Of a stretch of DNA of 64,000 bases, positions 7,398-13,566 are shown one piece after another. Positions within the stretch are counted from its first letter, which is position 1. Each line of letters begins with the position of its first letter. This DNA is from Dysgonomonadaceae bacterium PH5-43 (lineage in GTDB: Bacteria > Bacteroidota > Bacteroidia > Bacteroidales > Azobacteroidaceae), in NCBI GenBank assembly GCA_029916745.1, contig JARXWK010000002.1, positions 1 through 64,000 of the forward strand, given 5' to 3'. The position numbers were made by a program, and so were the translations under genes. A model generated the notes under the pieces. That model was not told the DNA's origin. It made no database searches and was given only the letters and a program-made list of their open reading frames with translations.

Positions 7398-9515
7398 TTA
7401 CATTGAATTGAGTGCTTTTGCCGCCCAATCTTCCGATTCCCAACCATCGTAATCTTCCATAAGTTCCGGAGCCTCCTGCTCTCTGATGGGCGTTGCTTCG
7501 GAGTTATCGACCATGGAGATAACCGTATTTACCGTTTCCGTTTTCATACTGCCGATTTTGCCCAGATGTTTTTCCGTTTTGGCCTCTTTAGCGAGTTTTT
7601 TGGCGGAACTTATAAACCCGAGTTGTTCGTGCATTATGCGATCATCCTCTTCTGTTCGTTCGATTTTGGCTTCCTGGAATCTGCCTAAATCACGAGGACT
7701 GTCGATATAGCGTTCATCCTGATAGATAAATATTTCGCTTACTTCGTTATTATTATCGGGTATGTAATAGGCTTGAGCATTGGTATTATTCGGCTTGAAT
7801 CGTTCTATGAGAGAAGCATCGTTCAGCCACCATTCGCGATAATCAACTGTGAATGTACTACCCTTTTTAAGGCTTGTTTCCGTACATTTGCCCCACTCTT
7901 TACAAAGTAGCCTCCAGTTGAGTGGAGCCAGTTCGGCGTGTTGTTTCATTACAAGAACCTGCATGCGTGTCATTCCGCCGTACAGGTATGCTCCGGTCTT
8001 CTTGTCTTTTGCCGTATGCTTTGCGTTATTCATGGCTGAGATTTGCGCCTGATCTTCCTTTACAACGCGATCAAAATCCCACGCTTCCAACTGATCTTTG
8101 TATGTGTCATTCAATTCATCGAATACCTTTTCCTGGGTACTTAAATAGGCTTCATGCTTCGCATAATGCCGGCCTTTTGCCATTCCAAGACGTACCTCCG
8201 CATATTCTCCGTAATACTTTTTCCCTTTAATCTTATGCTCAGCTCTCTTTTCTCGCGAGTTCATGGGAGCGGTAAAAGTAGTGTGTAAAAATGTCCTGTC
8301 AAGTTTGCCTTCTATCTCCGTTCCTTTCATCAAGTGATTTTCGACTTCCACCTCGCCGGGTGTACGAAGTCCCCATGCACGAAGATTGTTCCACATATTA
8401 CGGAAGCAATCCATTACCAGGTTAGTGTCTTTCTTCAGCGAGTATGCCGAACCGATGATACAACCGCTCGCCACGTCAAAGGCATAGTAAGCGTGAACCC
8501 ATGCTGTTGTTTTATTTCCTTTTTTGTCGGTTACAATACATTTGCGTACCAGGTCGCGGTCGTCCATCGAAATCTTACTAAGCGAATGGTAGGGACTTTT
8601 TCTATTGACCGCCGCATTGTGTTTGTTTTGGTTGTAATGGAAATCGTTACGCATGCGGTCAACAATCTTCCGGTTCAACGGATCGTTCAAAATATTGAAC
8701 ACCATGGTATCGCTGATGGTATCGGGTTCGCCGTTCCGGTAAAAATCTACGCGGTTAAAAATCTCGCCGGTTTCCTCATTGTAAATTTCACGCATACCGA
8801 GAATAAATTCATTGTATATCTTTGTTACATCACTCATAAAGGGTTTACTTTTCTCTCCGTAAATGCTGATAACGATTCGTGTTATCATATCACGTTGTTT
8901 TTTTGTCCGGTTTTGATTCCCGATCTTCCCACTTAGTAATGAGGCGTAATTATTGCCGGAATAATTCCGATACGCTTGCTGTAAACGCCGGTAGTTCCAG
9001 GGTAGAGTGTGTGGATATTTTTCCGATACAGCCGGCATTATATTCTCTTGTCGTTTCCAAAATTCTATCTCGCGAAACTTGTTTGCTTTTCCGGCTGCCG
9101 CATGGCGGGAGTAGCTACGCTCATAAACAGTTCGAAGTGCGTTCAGAATCTTAGCTGAATTTTCATACTTCGTTTGTTCCTCCGGTTTAAGATGAATGCC
9201 GGGATATTTCTCGTATGTTTTGAAAAAATCGCGAGCCTTTGGATCGGGAAGAATGTTTCTCAAGACTGCGTTTTGTTCCTCAATCCTTTCAAGTCGGCTT
9301 TTCTCATCCGATAGCTCCGGATAAGCCTCGTAAAGCAATTCTTTGTATTGGTGCGGGAAACTGTCAGCGGGATATAAGGCAGGGTTGCCATAGCTGGCTT
9401 TACCTGCTATATTGCTGATTTTGCCACGATGAATGAGTGATTTGAATGTCCCTTCCGGAATCACCTTCATGGCCTCCGCGCCGGTTATGCATATTTCTCC
9501 GTTAAATGCTTCCAT
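7398..9515 (-). CDS. MuA-like DDE transposase
   Basis: This 705-residue protein has the Mu transposase layout. The N-terminal end-binding HTH region occupies residues 1-60 (GTFKSLIHRGKI). A helical middle part leads to the RNase H-fold core from about 310. Candidate catalytic residues are Asp318/319 (ISMDDRDL), then VEVENHL at 389-395 where the second acid would be Glu, and Glu422 or 426 (NSREKRAEH). YYAFDVASGCIIG at 343-355 is the typical strand after the first Asp. A beta-barrel-like region and an acidic C-terminal tail, possibly for MuB contact, follow. The enzyme cuts the prophage ends and joins them to target DNA, for both integration and replicative transposition. Confidence 0.92.
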   Translation of the reverse strand: MEAFNGEICITGAEAMKVIPEGTFKSLIHRGKISNIAGKASYGNPALYPADSFPHQYKELLYEAYPELSDEKSRLERIEEQNAVLRNILPDPKARDFFKTYEKYPGIHLKPEEQTKYENSAKILNALRTVYERSYSRHAAAGKANKFREIEFWKRQENIMPAVSEKYPHTLPWNYRRLQQAYRNYSGNNYASLLSGKIGNQNRTKKQRDMITRIVISIYGEKSKPFMSDVTKIYNEFILGMREIYNEETGEIFNRVDFYRNGEPDTISDTMVFNILNDPLNRKIVDRMRNDFHYNQNKHNAAVNRKSPYHSLSKISMDDRDLVRKCIVTDKKGNKTTAWVHAYYAFDVASGCIIGSAYSLKKDTNLVMDCFRNMWNNLRAWGLRTPGEVEVENHLMKGTEIEGKLDRTFLHTTFTAPMNSREKRAEHKIKGKKYYGEYAEVRLGMAKGRHYAKHEAYLSTQEKVFDELNDTYKDQLEAWDFDRVVKEDQAQISAMNNAKHTAKDKKTGAYLYGGMTRMQVLVMKQHAELAPLNWRLLCKEWGKCTETSLKKGSTFTVDYREWWLNDASLIERFKPNNTNAQAYYIPDNNNEVSEIFIYQDERYIDSPRDLGRFQEAKIERTEEDDRIMHEQLGFISSAKKLAKEAKTEKHLGKIGSMKTETVNTVISMVDNSEATPIREQEAPELMEDYDGWESEDWAAKALNSM

Positions 9516-9531
9516 TGTTTCTTTTATCTTA

Positions 9532-9580
9532 GTTCCCGCCCGGGAGTCGAACCCGGCTTAAAGCCTTTACTTTTACGGGA
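9532..9580 (-). other. tRNA-like mini element (T arm plus acceptor-like stem)
   Basis: Read on the minus strand, bases 9556-9540 form a perfect T arm: CCGGG, loop TTCGACT, CCCGG. The loop obeys the canonical TTCRANY rule. The flanks pair as an acceptor-like stem, TCCCGT (9580-9575) with GCGGGA (9539-9534), including one G-U pair. Between them is one small arm, AAAG/CTTT with a six-base loop. There is no D arm and no true anticodon arm, so this is not a working tRNA. It lies just ahead of the transposase start. It may be the 3' end of a tRNA carried from an old attachment site, or a tRNA-like control element. Confidence 0.5.
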
Positions 9581-9587
9581 GAATGAT

Positions 9588-9595
9588 TAACTTTG
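9588..9595 (+). promoter_or_regulatory. -7 element TAACTTTG for the zinc-ribbon gene
   Basis: TAACTTTG matches the Bacteroidota -7 consensus TAnnTTTG exactly. It lies about 28 bases before the ATG of the rightward zinc-ribbon gene. A TTTA about 18 bases upstream is a weak -33 match. Confidence 0.5.
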
Positions 9596-9623
9596 TGTTG
9601 TCTAATTCAAAAAATCAATCATT

Positions 9624-9794
9624 ATGGCTAAATCAAGCTGTCCTAAATGTGGGAACCACTCTTTCGAGGTGGTTTTCAACTCTCCGAAAGGTTCTAATTT
9701 TCAACTCTGGTTTGTACAGTGTGATTCGTGCGGATGTGTCGTTGGTACTCATGAAAAAATATTAATTACAAGTATGATTCAGGATCTTGCCTAA
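9624..9794 (+). CDS. small zinc-ribbon protein
   Basis: This is a 56-residue protein on the strand opposite to the early operon. CPKCG at residues 6-10 and CDSCG near residue 35 supply four zinc-ligand cysteines. The intervening GSNFQLWFVQ and the following VVGTHE are typical of a widespread family of tiny zinc-ribbon proteins whose function is not known. It has its own promoter-like sequence and ends ten bases before the converging 65-residue gene. A reverse-oriented gene with its own promoter inside a phage operon fits the 'moron' pattern: cargo that may be expressed from the silent prophage. Confidence 0.75.
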   Translation: MAKSSCPKCGNHSFEVVFNSPKGSNFQLWFVQCDSCGCVVGTHEKILITSMIQDLA

Positions 9795-9804
9795 AAACTA
9801 AATG

Positions 9805-10002
9805 TTAAATTGACGTACAATATTTAACTTTTTCATAAACATCGATTTTTATCGGACTACCTATATATCCGAGACTTGGAGATAAACTTTCTACATTAAC
9901 CGTAAGGCCTATTTCTCGTGCCTTTACAATCGACTCGTTCAGTAGCGTTAGACGTTTTTGGATAGTTGATGCTATCTCCTTTTTTTCATTTTCAAGTTTC
10001 AT
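9805..10002 (-). CDS. early phage protein of unknown function
   Basis: This is a 65-residue protein with a Lys/Glu-rich N-terminal helix and a C-terminal strand region. Its start overlaps the stop of the first early gene by four bases (ATGA). Its place, between the divergent control region and the transposase, is that of small early regulators such as Ner in Mu, but no helix-turn-helix is evident. No family is recognised. Confidence 0.5.
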   Translation of the reverse strand: MKLENEKKEIASTIQKRLTLLNESIVKAREIGLTVNVESLSPSLGYIGSPIKIDVYEKVKYCTSI

Positions 10003-10424
10003 GATTCGTGATTTTTAGGTTCTAATTGATAAGCAGCTTCCTGGGCATGTACCTGAAGCTTCATAAATTCGGGGATACTCATACCGACTAAGGAGCCGGA
10101 GACTTTTACAGCGCCGTCCACATATACAGCAACCTTTCCGTTCTTAAAGTCGGCAATGATTTTAACCCGGTCGGAAAAAACTTGGGTCATTGTCTGCTCG
10201 GCTGTCTGATGGGTGGTTTCACAATCCGGCGCCCAGGATTCGGGAGACGGACTACCGTCATAGATCCGGCCGCCTCTCTCAAGGGCTGCTTTCCTGATCA
10301 GATTGGCTTTACCCTGACTCGTTTCAAAATTTAAGGCTTTCCAAACAGTTACTCCGGAAACGCCGAAGTCTTTCTCTAAGCCCTTTTTTACTTCACTGGG
10401 AAGCATGATTTCTTTGTTTGCCAT
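9999..10424 (-). CDS. first early gene product, putative DNA-binding protein
   Basis: This is a 141-residue protein. Residues 5-50 (LPSEVKKGLEKDFGVSGVTVWKALNFETSQGKANLIRKAALERGG is the span) have the spacing of a helix-turn-helix, with GVSGVTVWKAL as the turn and recognition helix. The middle is polar. The C-terminal half has strands (VKIIADFKNGKVAVYVDG) and a final helix. It is the first gene of the leftward early operon, 69 bases below a strong promoter that overlaps an operator. By position it could replace Ner/Cro as an early regulator. This role is inferred. Confidence 0.6.
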   Translation of the reverse strand: MANKEIMLPSEVKKGLEKDFGVSGVTVWKALNFETSQGKANLIRKAALERGGRIYDGSPSPESWAPDCETTHQTAEQTMTQVFSDRVKIIADFKNGKVAVYVDGAVKVSGSLVGMSIPEFMKLQVHAQEAAYQLEPKNHES

Positions 10425-10468
10425 ATTCCTCTTATTTAAGATTCGATTTTTATTTGTAACTTTAGCCG

Positions 10469-10489
10469 CGAATTAAAAATCTTAATTCG
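10469..10489. promoter_or_regulatory. perfect 8-bp inverted repeat in the early leader
   Basis: CGAATTAA, a five-base gap and TTAATTCG form a perfect inverted repeat just downstream of the leftward early promoter. It could be a second operator, for example for the early DNA-binding protein, or a small hairpin at the 5' end of the early transcript. Confidence 0.4.
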
Positions 10490-10492
10490 ACA

Positions 10493-10524
10493 CAAAGATA
10501 AGGGATAATTTTCAACTAATCAAA
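10493..10524 (-). promoter_or_regulatory. leftward early promoter
   Basis: On the minus strand, TTTG (10524-10521) is followed after exactly 20 bases by TATCTTTG (10500-10493). This is a full match to the Bacteroidota -33/-7 consensus. The 20-base spacer holds operator copy 1 (10502-10518), so repressor binding would block polymerase. It drives the early operon starting at 10424. Confidence 0.75.
10502..10518 (+). promoter_or_regulatory. operator copy 1
   Basis: GGGATAATTTTCAACTA, the first of three identical 17-bp sites. It lies between the -33 and -7 boxes of the leftward early promoter. Confidence 0.7.
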
Positions 10525-10531
10525 ATAAAAC

Positions 10532-10548
10532 GGGATAATTTTCAACTA
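10532..10548 (+). promoter_or_regulatory. operator copy 2
   Basis: This is the same 17-bp sequence in the same orientation, exactly 30 bp from copy 1 (about three helical turns). It ends one base before the repressor ATG, so it could block repressor transcription or translation start. Confidence 0.7.
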
Positions 10549-10549
10549 A

Positions 10550-11248
10550 ATGCAAAATATATTAAATCAAATTGGAGAAATAGCCATAAACGAGGGCATT
10601 ACAATAGGTGCCTTAGAAAAGAAAATTGGAGCAAGTAAAGGTGTTTTATCCCGTGCCATACAAAACAACACGGATATTCAATCTAAATGGCTTCAACGGA
10701 TAGTTGAAAATTATCCCCAATACAATACTGCTTGGCTATTGACAGGAAGGGGGGAAATGAAAGAAGGAAAAGAAGCGCCTCGGCTTATTCCTTTCTATGA
10801 CACCGAAGCAATAGGAGGTAAAAACCAATATGGTGCCGACATGGCTCCAGTATCAGCTCCCAAAGCGTATATTAATCCGGGAGACTTATTATCGGATGCA
10901 ACAGCTGCTCTCCGATATTATGGAGATAGCATGAAGGAATATCCCAAAGGATGTATTCTGGCGCTTCGGAGGCTATATGACAACCTGACAAGATTAACTC
11001 CGGGAAGAAACTATGTGATTGAAACATCGGAAGACCGGTTTACAAAACGGATACAGATAGGTGATAGCGAAACATACTATATGGCATACAGTTCCAACGA
11101 GGAAAAATATGAAGATGGACGTTTAATTCATGAACCTTTCCGTATCTACTTTGAAGACATACACAAAATATTCTTAGTAGTTGGACATATAGAGAAGGAA
11201 GCTCTCGGAGAAATGTTATATGAACCGCTAAAAAACACAAAGGAATAA
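10550..11248 (+). CDS. S24-type (CI/LexA-like) phage repressor
   Basis: This is a 232-residue protein. The N-terminal helix-turn-helix spans residues 15-60 (GITIGALEKKIGASKGVLSRAIQNN). A linker follows, and then a LexA/S24-like C-terminal domain: the catalytic Ser is probably in RYYGDSMKEYPKG (about residues 122-134), and the general-base Lys in the strand VIETSEDRFTKRI. Such repressors keep the prophage silent and can be inactivated by RecA-stimulated self-cleavage. The gene is divergent from the early operon. Operator copies lie before the start and inside the coding region at 10701. It overlaps the next gene by one base (TAATG). Confidence 0.88.
   Translation: MQNILNQIGEIAINEGITIGALEKKIGASKGVLSRAIQNNTDIQSKWLQRIVENYPQYNTAWLLTGRGEMKEGKEAPRLIPFYDTEAIGGKNQYGADMAPVSAPKAYINPGDLLSDATAALRYYGDSMKEYPKGCILALRRLYDNLTRLTPGRNYVIETSEDRFTKRIQIGDSETYYMAYSSNEEKYEDGRLIHEPFRIYFEDIHKIFLVVGHIEKEALGEMLYEPLKNTKE
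10701..10717 (-). promoter_or_regulatory. operator copy 3, inverted, inside the repressor gene
   Basis: TAGTTGAAAATTATCCC is the exact reverse complement of copies 1 and 2. It lies about 150 bases into the repressor coding region, where it could support looping between operators. Confidence 0.65.
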
Positions 11249-11496
11249 TGAATACAGATTTTACTCCTGAATGGGAAAAAGAATTCAAACGAATACAATT
11301 CAATGCCGTTCGTTTTATCGAAGAGTATTACAACAAATTACATCCGGAGAATCCCATAATACTGAATGATGAAGAAAAGCAAAAGATATTCAACCGATAT
11401 AAAAGAATTCCACTGATTGATGGATCTCCTTTTGAATATTCAAAAAGGATAGAGGAATTGAAAAAACAAGGCTATAAAGATTGGGAAATATACTAA
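11248..11496 (+). CDS. repressor-linked protein of unknown function
   Basis: This is an 82-residue, charged and probably helical protein. It follows the repressor with a one-base TAATG overlap, so the two are almost certainly co-translated. It contains no helix-turn-helix or cysteine motif that I can see; the sequence is rich in Glu, Lys and Tyr. A partner or modulator of the repressor, or a lysogeny-expressed accessory protein, is possible. This is inferred only from coupling. Confidence 0.6.
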   Translation: MNTDFTPEWEKEFKRIQFNAVRFIEEYYNKLHPENPIILNDEEKQKIFNRYKRIPLIDGSPFEYSKRIEELKKQGYKDWEIY

Positions 11497-11743
11497 TGAG
11501 AATGTGTACGTAAAATACATTCTCTCTCTTCGCTCTATAAAAAACACTCAAATTCAAGTGTACAAAGCGGCAATATCTCTATTTTGCATATATATGTATC
11601 ATTCAGTAAATTACCTTGCAAAGAGGGGTGTTTTAAGAGGGTATTTTGTATGCACGAAGGGGTACTTTAAGCTCGTTTTTTGATACTTTAATGCTCGAAA
11701 ATCTGCAAAAAGAGGCGTTTTCAGCCTATATTTATACATAAAA

Positions 11744-11779
11744 CTGCATACCCAATTGCATACTCAACTGCATACCCTT
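11744..11779 (+). repeat. three tandem 12-bp repeats
   Basis: The units are CTGCATACCCAA, TTGCATACTCAA and CTGCATACCCTT, followed by a partial TATGCA. Related GTATGCA words occur nearby (11649). Short direct repeats of this kind often serve as arm-type sites for a recombinase or as transposase end sites. No integrase gene is present in the window. Confidence 0.6.
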
Positions 11780-11886
11780 TATGCAAAAAAACGTATTTTT
11801 CCGCATTTTTCCTCTCTTTTTTATTGTTCGATATAAATAGATTTCTGCCGATATATTTGAAAAGGGATATAGATTACTGGGTGGTA

Positions 11887-11909
11887 ATAAAAAAGGCTCG
11901 TATGAGCCT
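11887..11909 (-). terminator. intrinsic terminator, leftward
   Basis: The minus strand reads AGGCTC, ATAC loop, GAGCCT, then a run of six T. The stem is six pairs with a four-base loop. No leftward gene directly precedes it, so it may insulate the immunity region from host transcription. Confidence 0.55.
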
Positions 11910-12005
11910 GAAATGACCGATTTAGAGGGGTATACGCACAAAGATCGACATTTGACTTAAATCTTAATGGAAATGAATATTTTTGCTTAAAAAATAGGAT
12001 TAAGA

Positions 12006-12302
12006 ATGAATAAAAAAGAATTGAATATAAAGAAAAAAGAGTTTGAGAAGTTATATTTTACAGGCAAATATACTCAAAAAGAAATAGCGGAAAAGATTGG
12101 TATATCAAAAGTAAGTATTTTTAAGTGGATCAAAGATTTACCAGCAACTAAATATATTAAAATTCGGACTAATTTGGTACAAGAATTAGAACGTTTGTCG
12201 GCTGATCCGCAAGGTAACGAAGATTTAATATTCAGATATATTGAAAACCTGAATCTACTGGATACAATGATTAGAAAGGCCAAATATTTACCTTCCATAT
12301 AA
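12006..12302 (+). CDS. HTH protein, terminase-small-subunit/transposase-type fold
   Basis: This is a 98-residue protein. Residues 10-50 contain a clear helix-turn-helix, FEKLYFTGKYTQKEIAEKIG followed by SKVSIFKWIKD, of the HTH_23-like type used by small terminase subunits and transposase N-termini. The remainder is helical with Leu-rich heptads (LVQELERLSA, ENLNLLD), suggesting oligomer formation. It is the outermost gene before the prophage boundary, so it may be a lysogeny-expressed regulator or a cargo gene. The exact role is unknown. Confidence 0.6.
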   Translation: MNKKELNIKKKEFEKLYFTGKYTQKEIAEKIGISKVSIFKWIKDLPATKYIKIRTNLVQELERLSADPQGNEDLIFRYIENLNLLDTMIRKAKYLPSI

Positions 12303-12452
12303 GGAGATTAAACTTTTTCTTTAAAATAATGGCTTTTTTATACTAAAAAATTAAAGCAGATTAAAGTTGCATTATACTTTTGTACAGTTCGTTTAAAATT
12401 TGGCGCGGATTAGAATTTGATGTAACTTATTGTTTTTCGTCTGGTTGCATTC

Positions 12453-13361
12453 CTATTCTTTATATTGTTTAAATGTACTGTTTGTTTTTACCCCCATAAT
12501 TGCTGTTATAATATCTCCAATCTTTATTTTGTCTTTGATATATTTATCATCTTTTGTGTAACCTATAACCACTAATTTATCTTCTATAAACTTTACTTTA
12601 ATAGGCGGTTTTAAGGAACTGAAATTTTCTCTTGCAATATTAAAAGCGGCGTGAGAGTCGTCGATGGCAGTTGCTAACTTATAGCAAGCATCTTTATACA
12701 AAGTCTGGTTGTTCGCAAGTATGAATTCGGGTAGTATTTCTTCAAGGGTTTTGTTCCAGTCATTGTCGCACATATCTCTGTAAGGGAAGAAGTAATTAAC
12801 AATATTCCAATATCTAAATAACGACAATAAGCGATAGGGTAAATCTGGAGAAAGCATATCTTCGTATGTGTTCTCATTCGTGATATTTAAGTTAGCATTG
12901 TTGCGGTTAATACTAACATAATGATTGCTATCTATAATGCTATTGTCAAGAATGTATTGTAGCTTAGATATTGTTTCTGGCAGTAAGTAATCAGGGTTGA
13001 ATAGTATTCCGTAGTTAGGTTTAACCTTTATTCTTTCCTCATTAATAATGTTTTCGAGAGGTTGTTTATCTGTATTTTGCGGAATATCAGGGAGACTAAA
13101 CACCCAATTGTTTAGTATGGTTTTCCATTGCAATTCATCATTTATGCTATCAATTTGGTTTATTATATTAATAAATTCAGCATCCCAATCGTACTCTCCA
13201 GCCGCAACAGAAGGGTGATGATATTTGAGGAATCCCCAAAGTTGACCTGTCGCAATTAGTTTCTTTATAGGTATCTTTTCTTCTTTATGATTACAAGCGG
13301 TAATGCTGCATAAAATTATGCAGATTAGGAGTTTTGAGGTTTGTTTTATAAAGTTATTCAT
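12453..13361 (-). pseudogene. S41-family peptidase lipoprotein, 3' part lost at the prophage junction
   Basis: The start is at 13361; the earlier Met codons lie inside tRNA-Arg. A lipoprotein signal is seen (LLICIILCSITAC, lipobox cysteine near residue 21). The text then matches the N-terminal half of Bacteroidota S41 (C-terminal processing-type) peptidases: YHHPSVAAGEYDWDAEF, the DDSHAAF segment and the start of a PDZ-like domain (KIGDIITAIMGV). It stops at about 302 residues after FKQYKE, before any of the catalytic Ser/Lys domain. The usual continuation 'YTPxSN' is replaced by the stop. The missing half is expected on the far side of the prophage, left of the window. Confidence 0.85.
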
Positions 13362-13366
13362 CTTTG

Positions 13367-13440
13367 TGACCCCAACAGGACTCAAACCTGTGACCTGCAG
13401 AACCGGAATCTGCCGTTCTATTCAACTAAACTATGGGGCC
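13367..13440 (-). tRNA. tRNA-Arg (CCG)
   Basis: This is a 74-nt cloverleaf. Acceptor GGCCCCA pairs with TGGGGTC (one G-U). The anticodon stem is GCAGA/TCTGC with loop TTCCGGT, so the anticodon is CCG (Arg). The T arm is ACAGG, TTTGAGT, CCTGT. The CCA end is not encoded. The S41 gene's ATG starts only five bases after the 3' end. Confidence 0.95.
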
Positions 13441-13515
13441 TTTAACGTCTGCAAAGGTAAACTAAAAACAAGAAATCGACAAATAATATCAATAAGGAAA
13501 AAGACAATTAAATAC

Positions 13516-13547
13516 TTTGGCATTTTGAAAGAATTGGCTTACCTTTG
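13516..13547 (+). promoter_or_regulatory. asnA promoter
   Basis: TTTG (13516-13519), 20 bases, TACCTTTG (13540-13547): a full match to the Bacteroidota consensus. The ATG of asnA follows 19 bases after the -7 box. Confidence 0.8.
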
Positions 13548-13566
13548 TGTTCAAAAGAACATAAAT

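Larger units (their letters stand above)
11497..12005. other. 509-bp phage intergenic region
   Basis: I find no convincing gene here. It holds three tandem 12-bp repeats (11744-11779), scattered GGGTA-type words on both sides (11627-11670), and a leftward terminator-like hairpin (11887-11909). A 69-codon minus-strand reading frame covers the repeats, but its MQLSMQLGMQ repetition comes from the 12-bp DNA repeat, so I do not call it a gene. Confidence 0.5.
1..12452. mobile_element. Mu-like transposable prophage, one arm (partial)
   Basis: A leftward early gene block, MuA-like transposase plus MuB-like ATPase, DUF3164, a GemA-like protein and a divergent S24 repressor make this a Mu-type transposable phage, in reverse orientation to the window. 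The immunity end is on the right. The right boundary is put near 12450 because a host S41-peptidase gene is cut there in mid-domain. The structural genes and the other end lie left of base 1. Base composition (richer in GC, with ccgg-type words) differs from the AT-rich host genes after 13.4 kb. The exact terminal bases were not determined. Confidence 0.85.

Noticed and set aside
8334-8936. 200-codon rightward frame inside the transposase gene
   Set aside because: It is antisense to the conserved transposase core; no domain and no promoter.
9583-9765. 60-codon rightward frame beside the zinc-ribbon gene
   Set aside because: It overlaps the zinc-ribbon gene in another frame and lacks any recognisable protein pattern, whereas the zinc-ribbon frame has four zinc-ligand cysteines.
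11732-11941. 69-codon minus-strand frame over the 12-bp repeats
   Set aside because: The repetitive MQLSMQLGMQ sequence is simply the 12-bp DNA repeat read in frame; there is no domain and no start context.
13303-13566. Longer N-terminus for asnA through the tRNA region
   Set aside because: It would translate across the tRNA-Arg gene antisense and the asnA promoter; the conserved protein begins at 13567.
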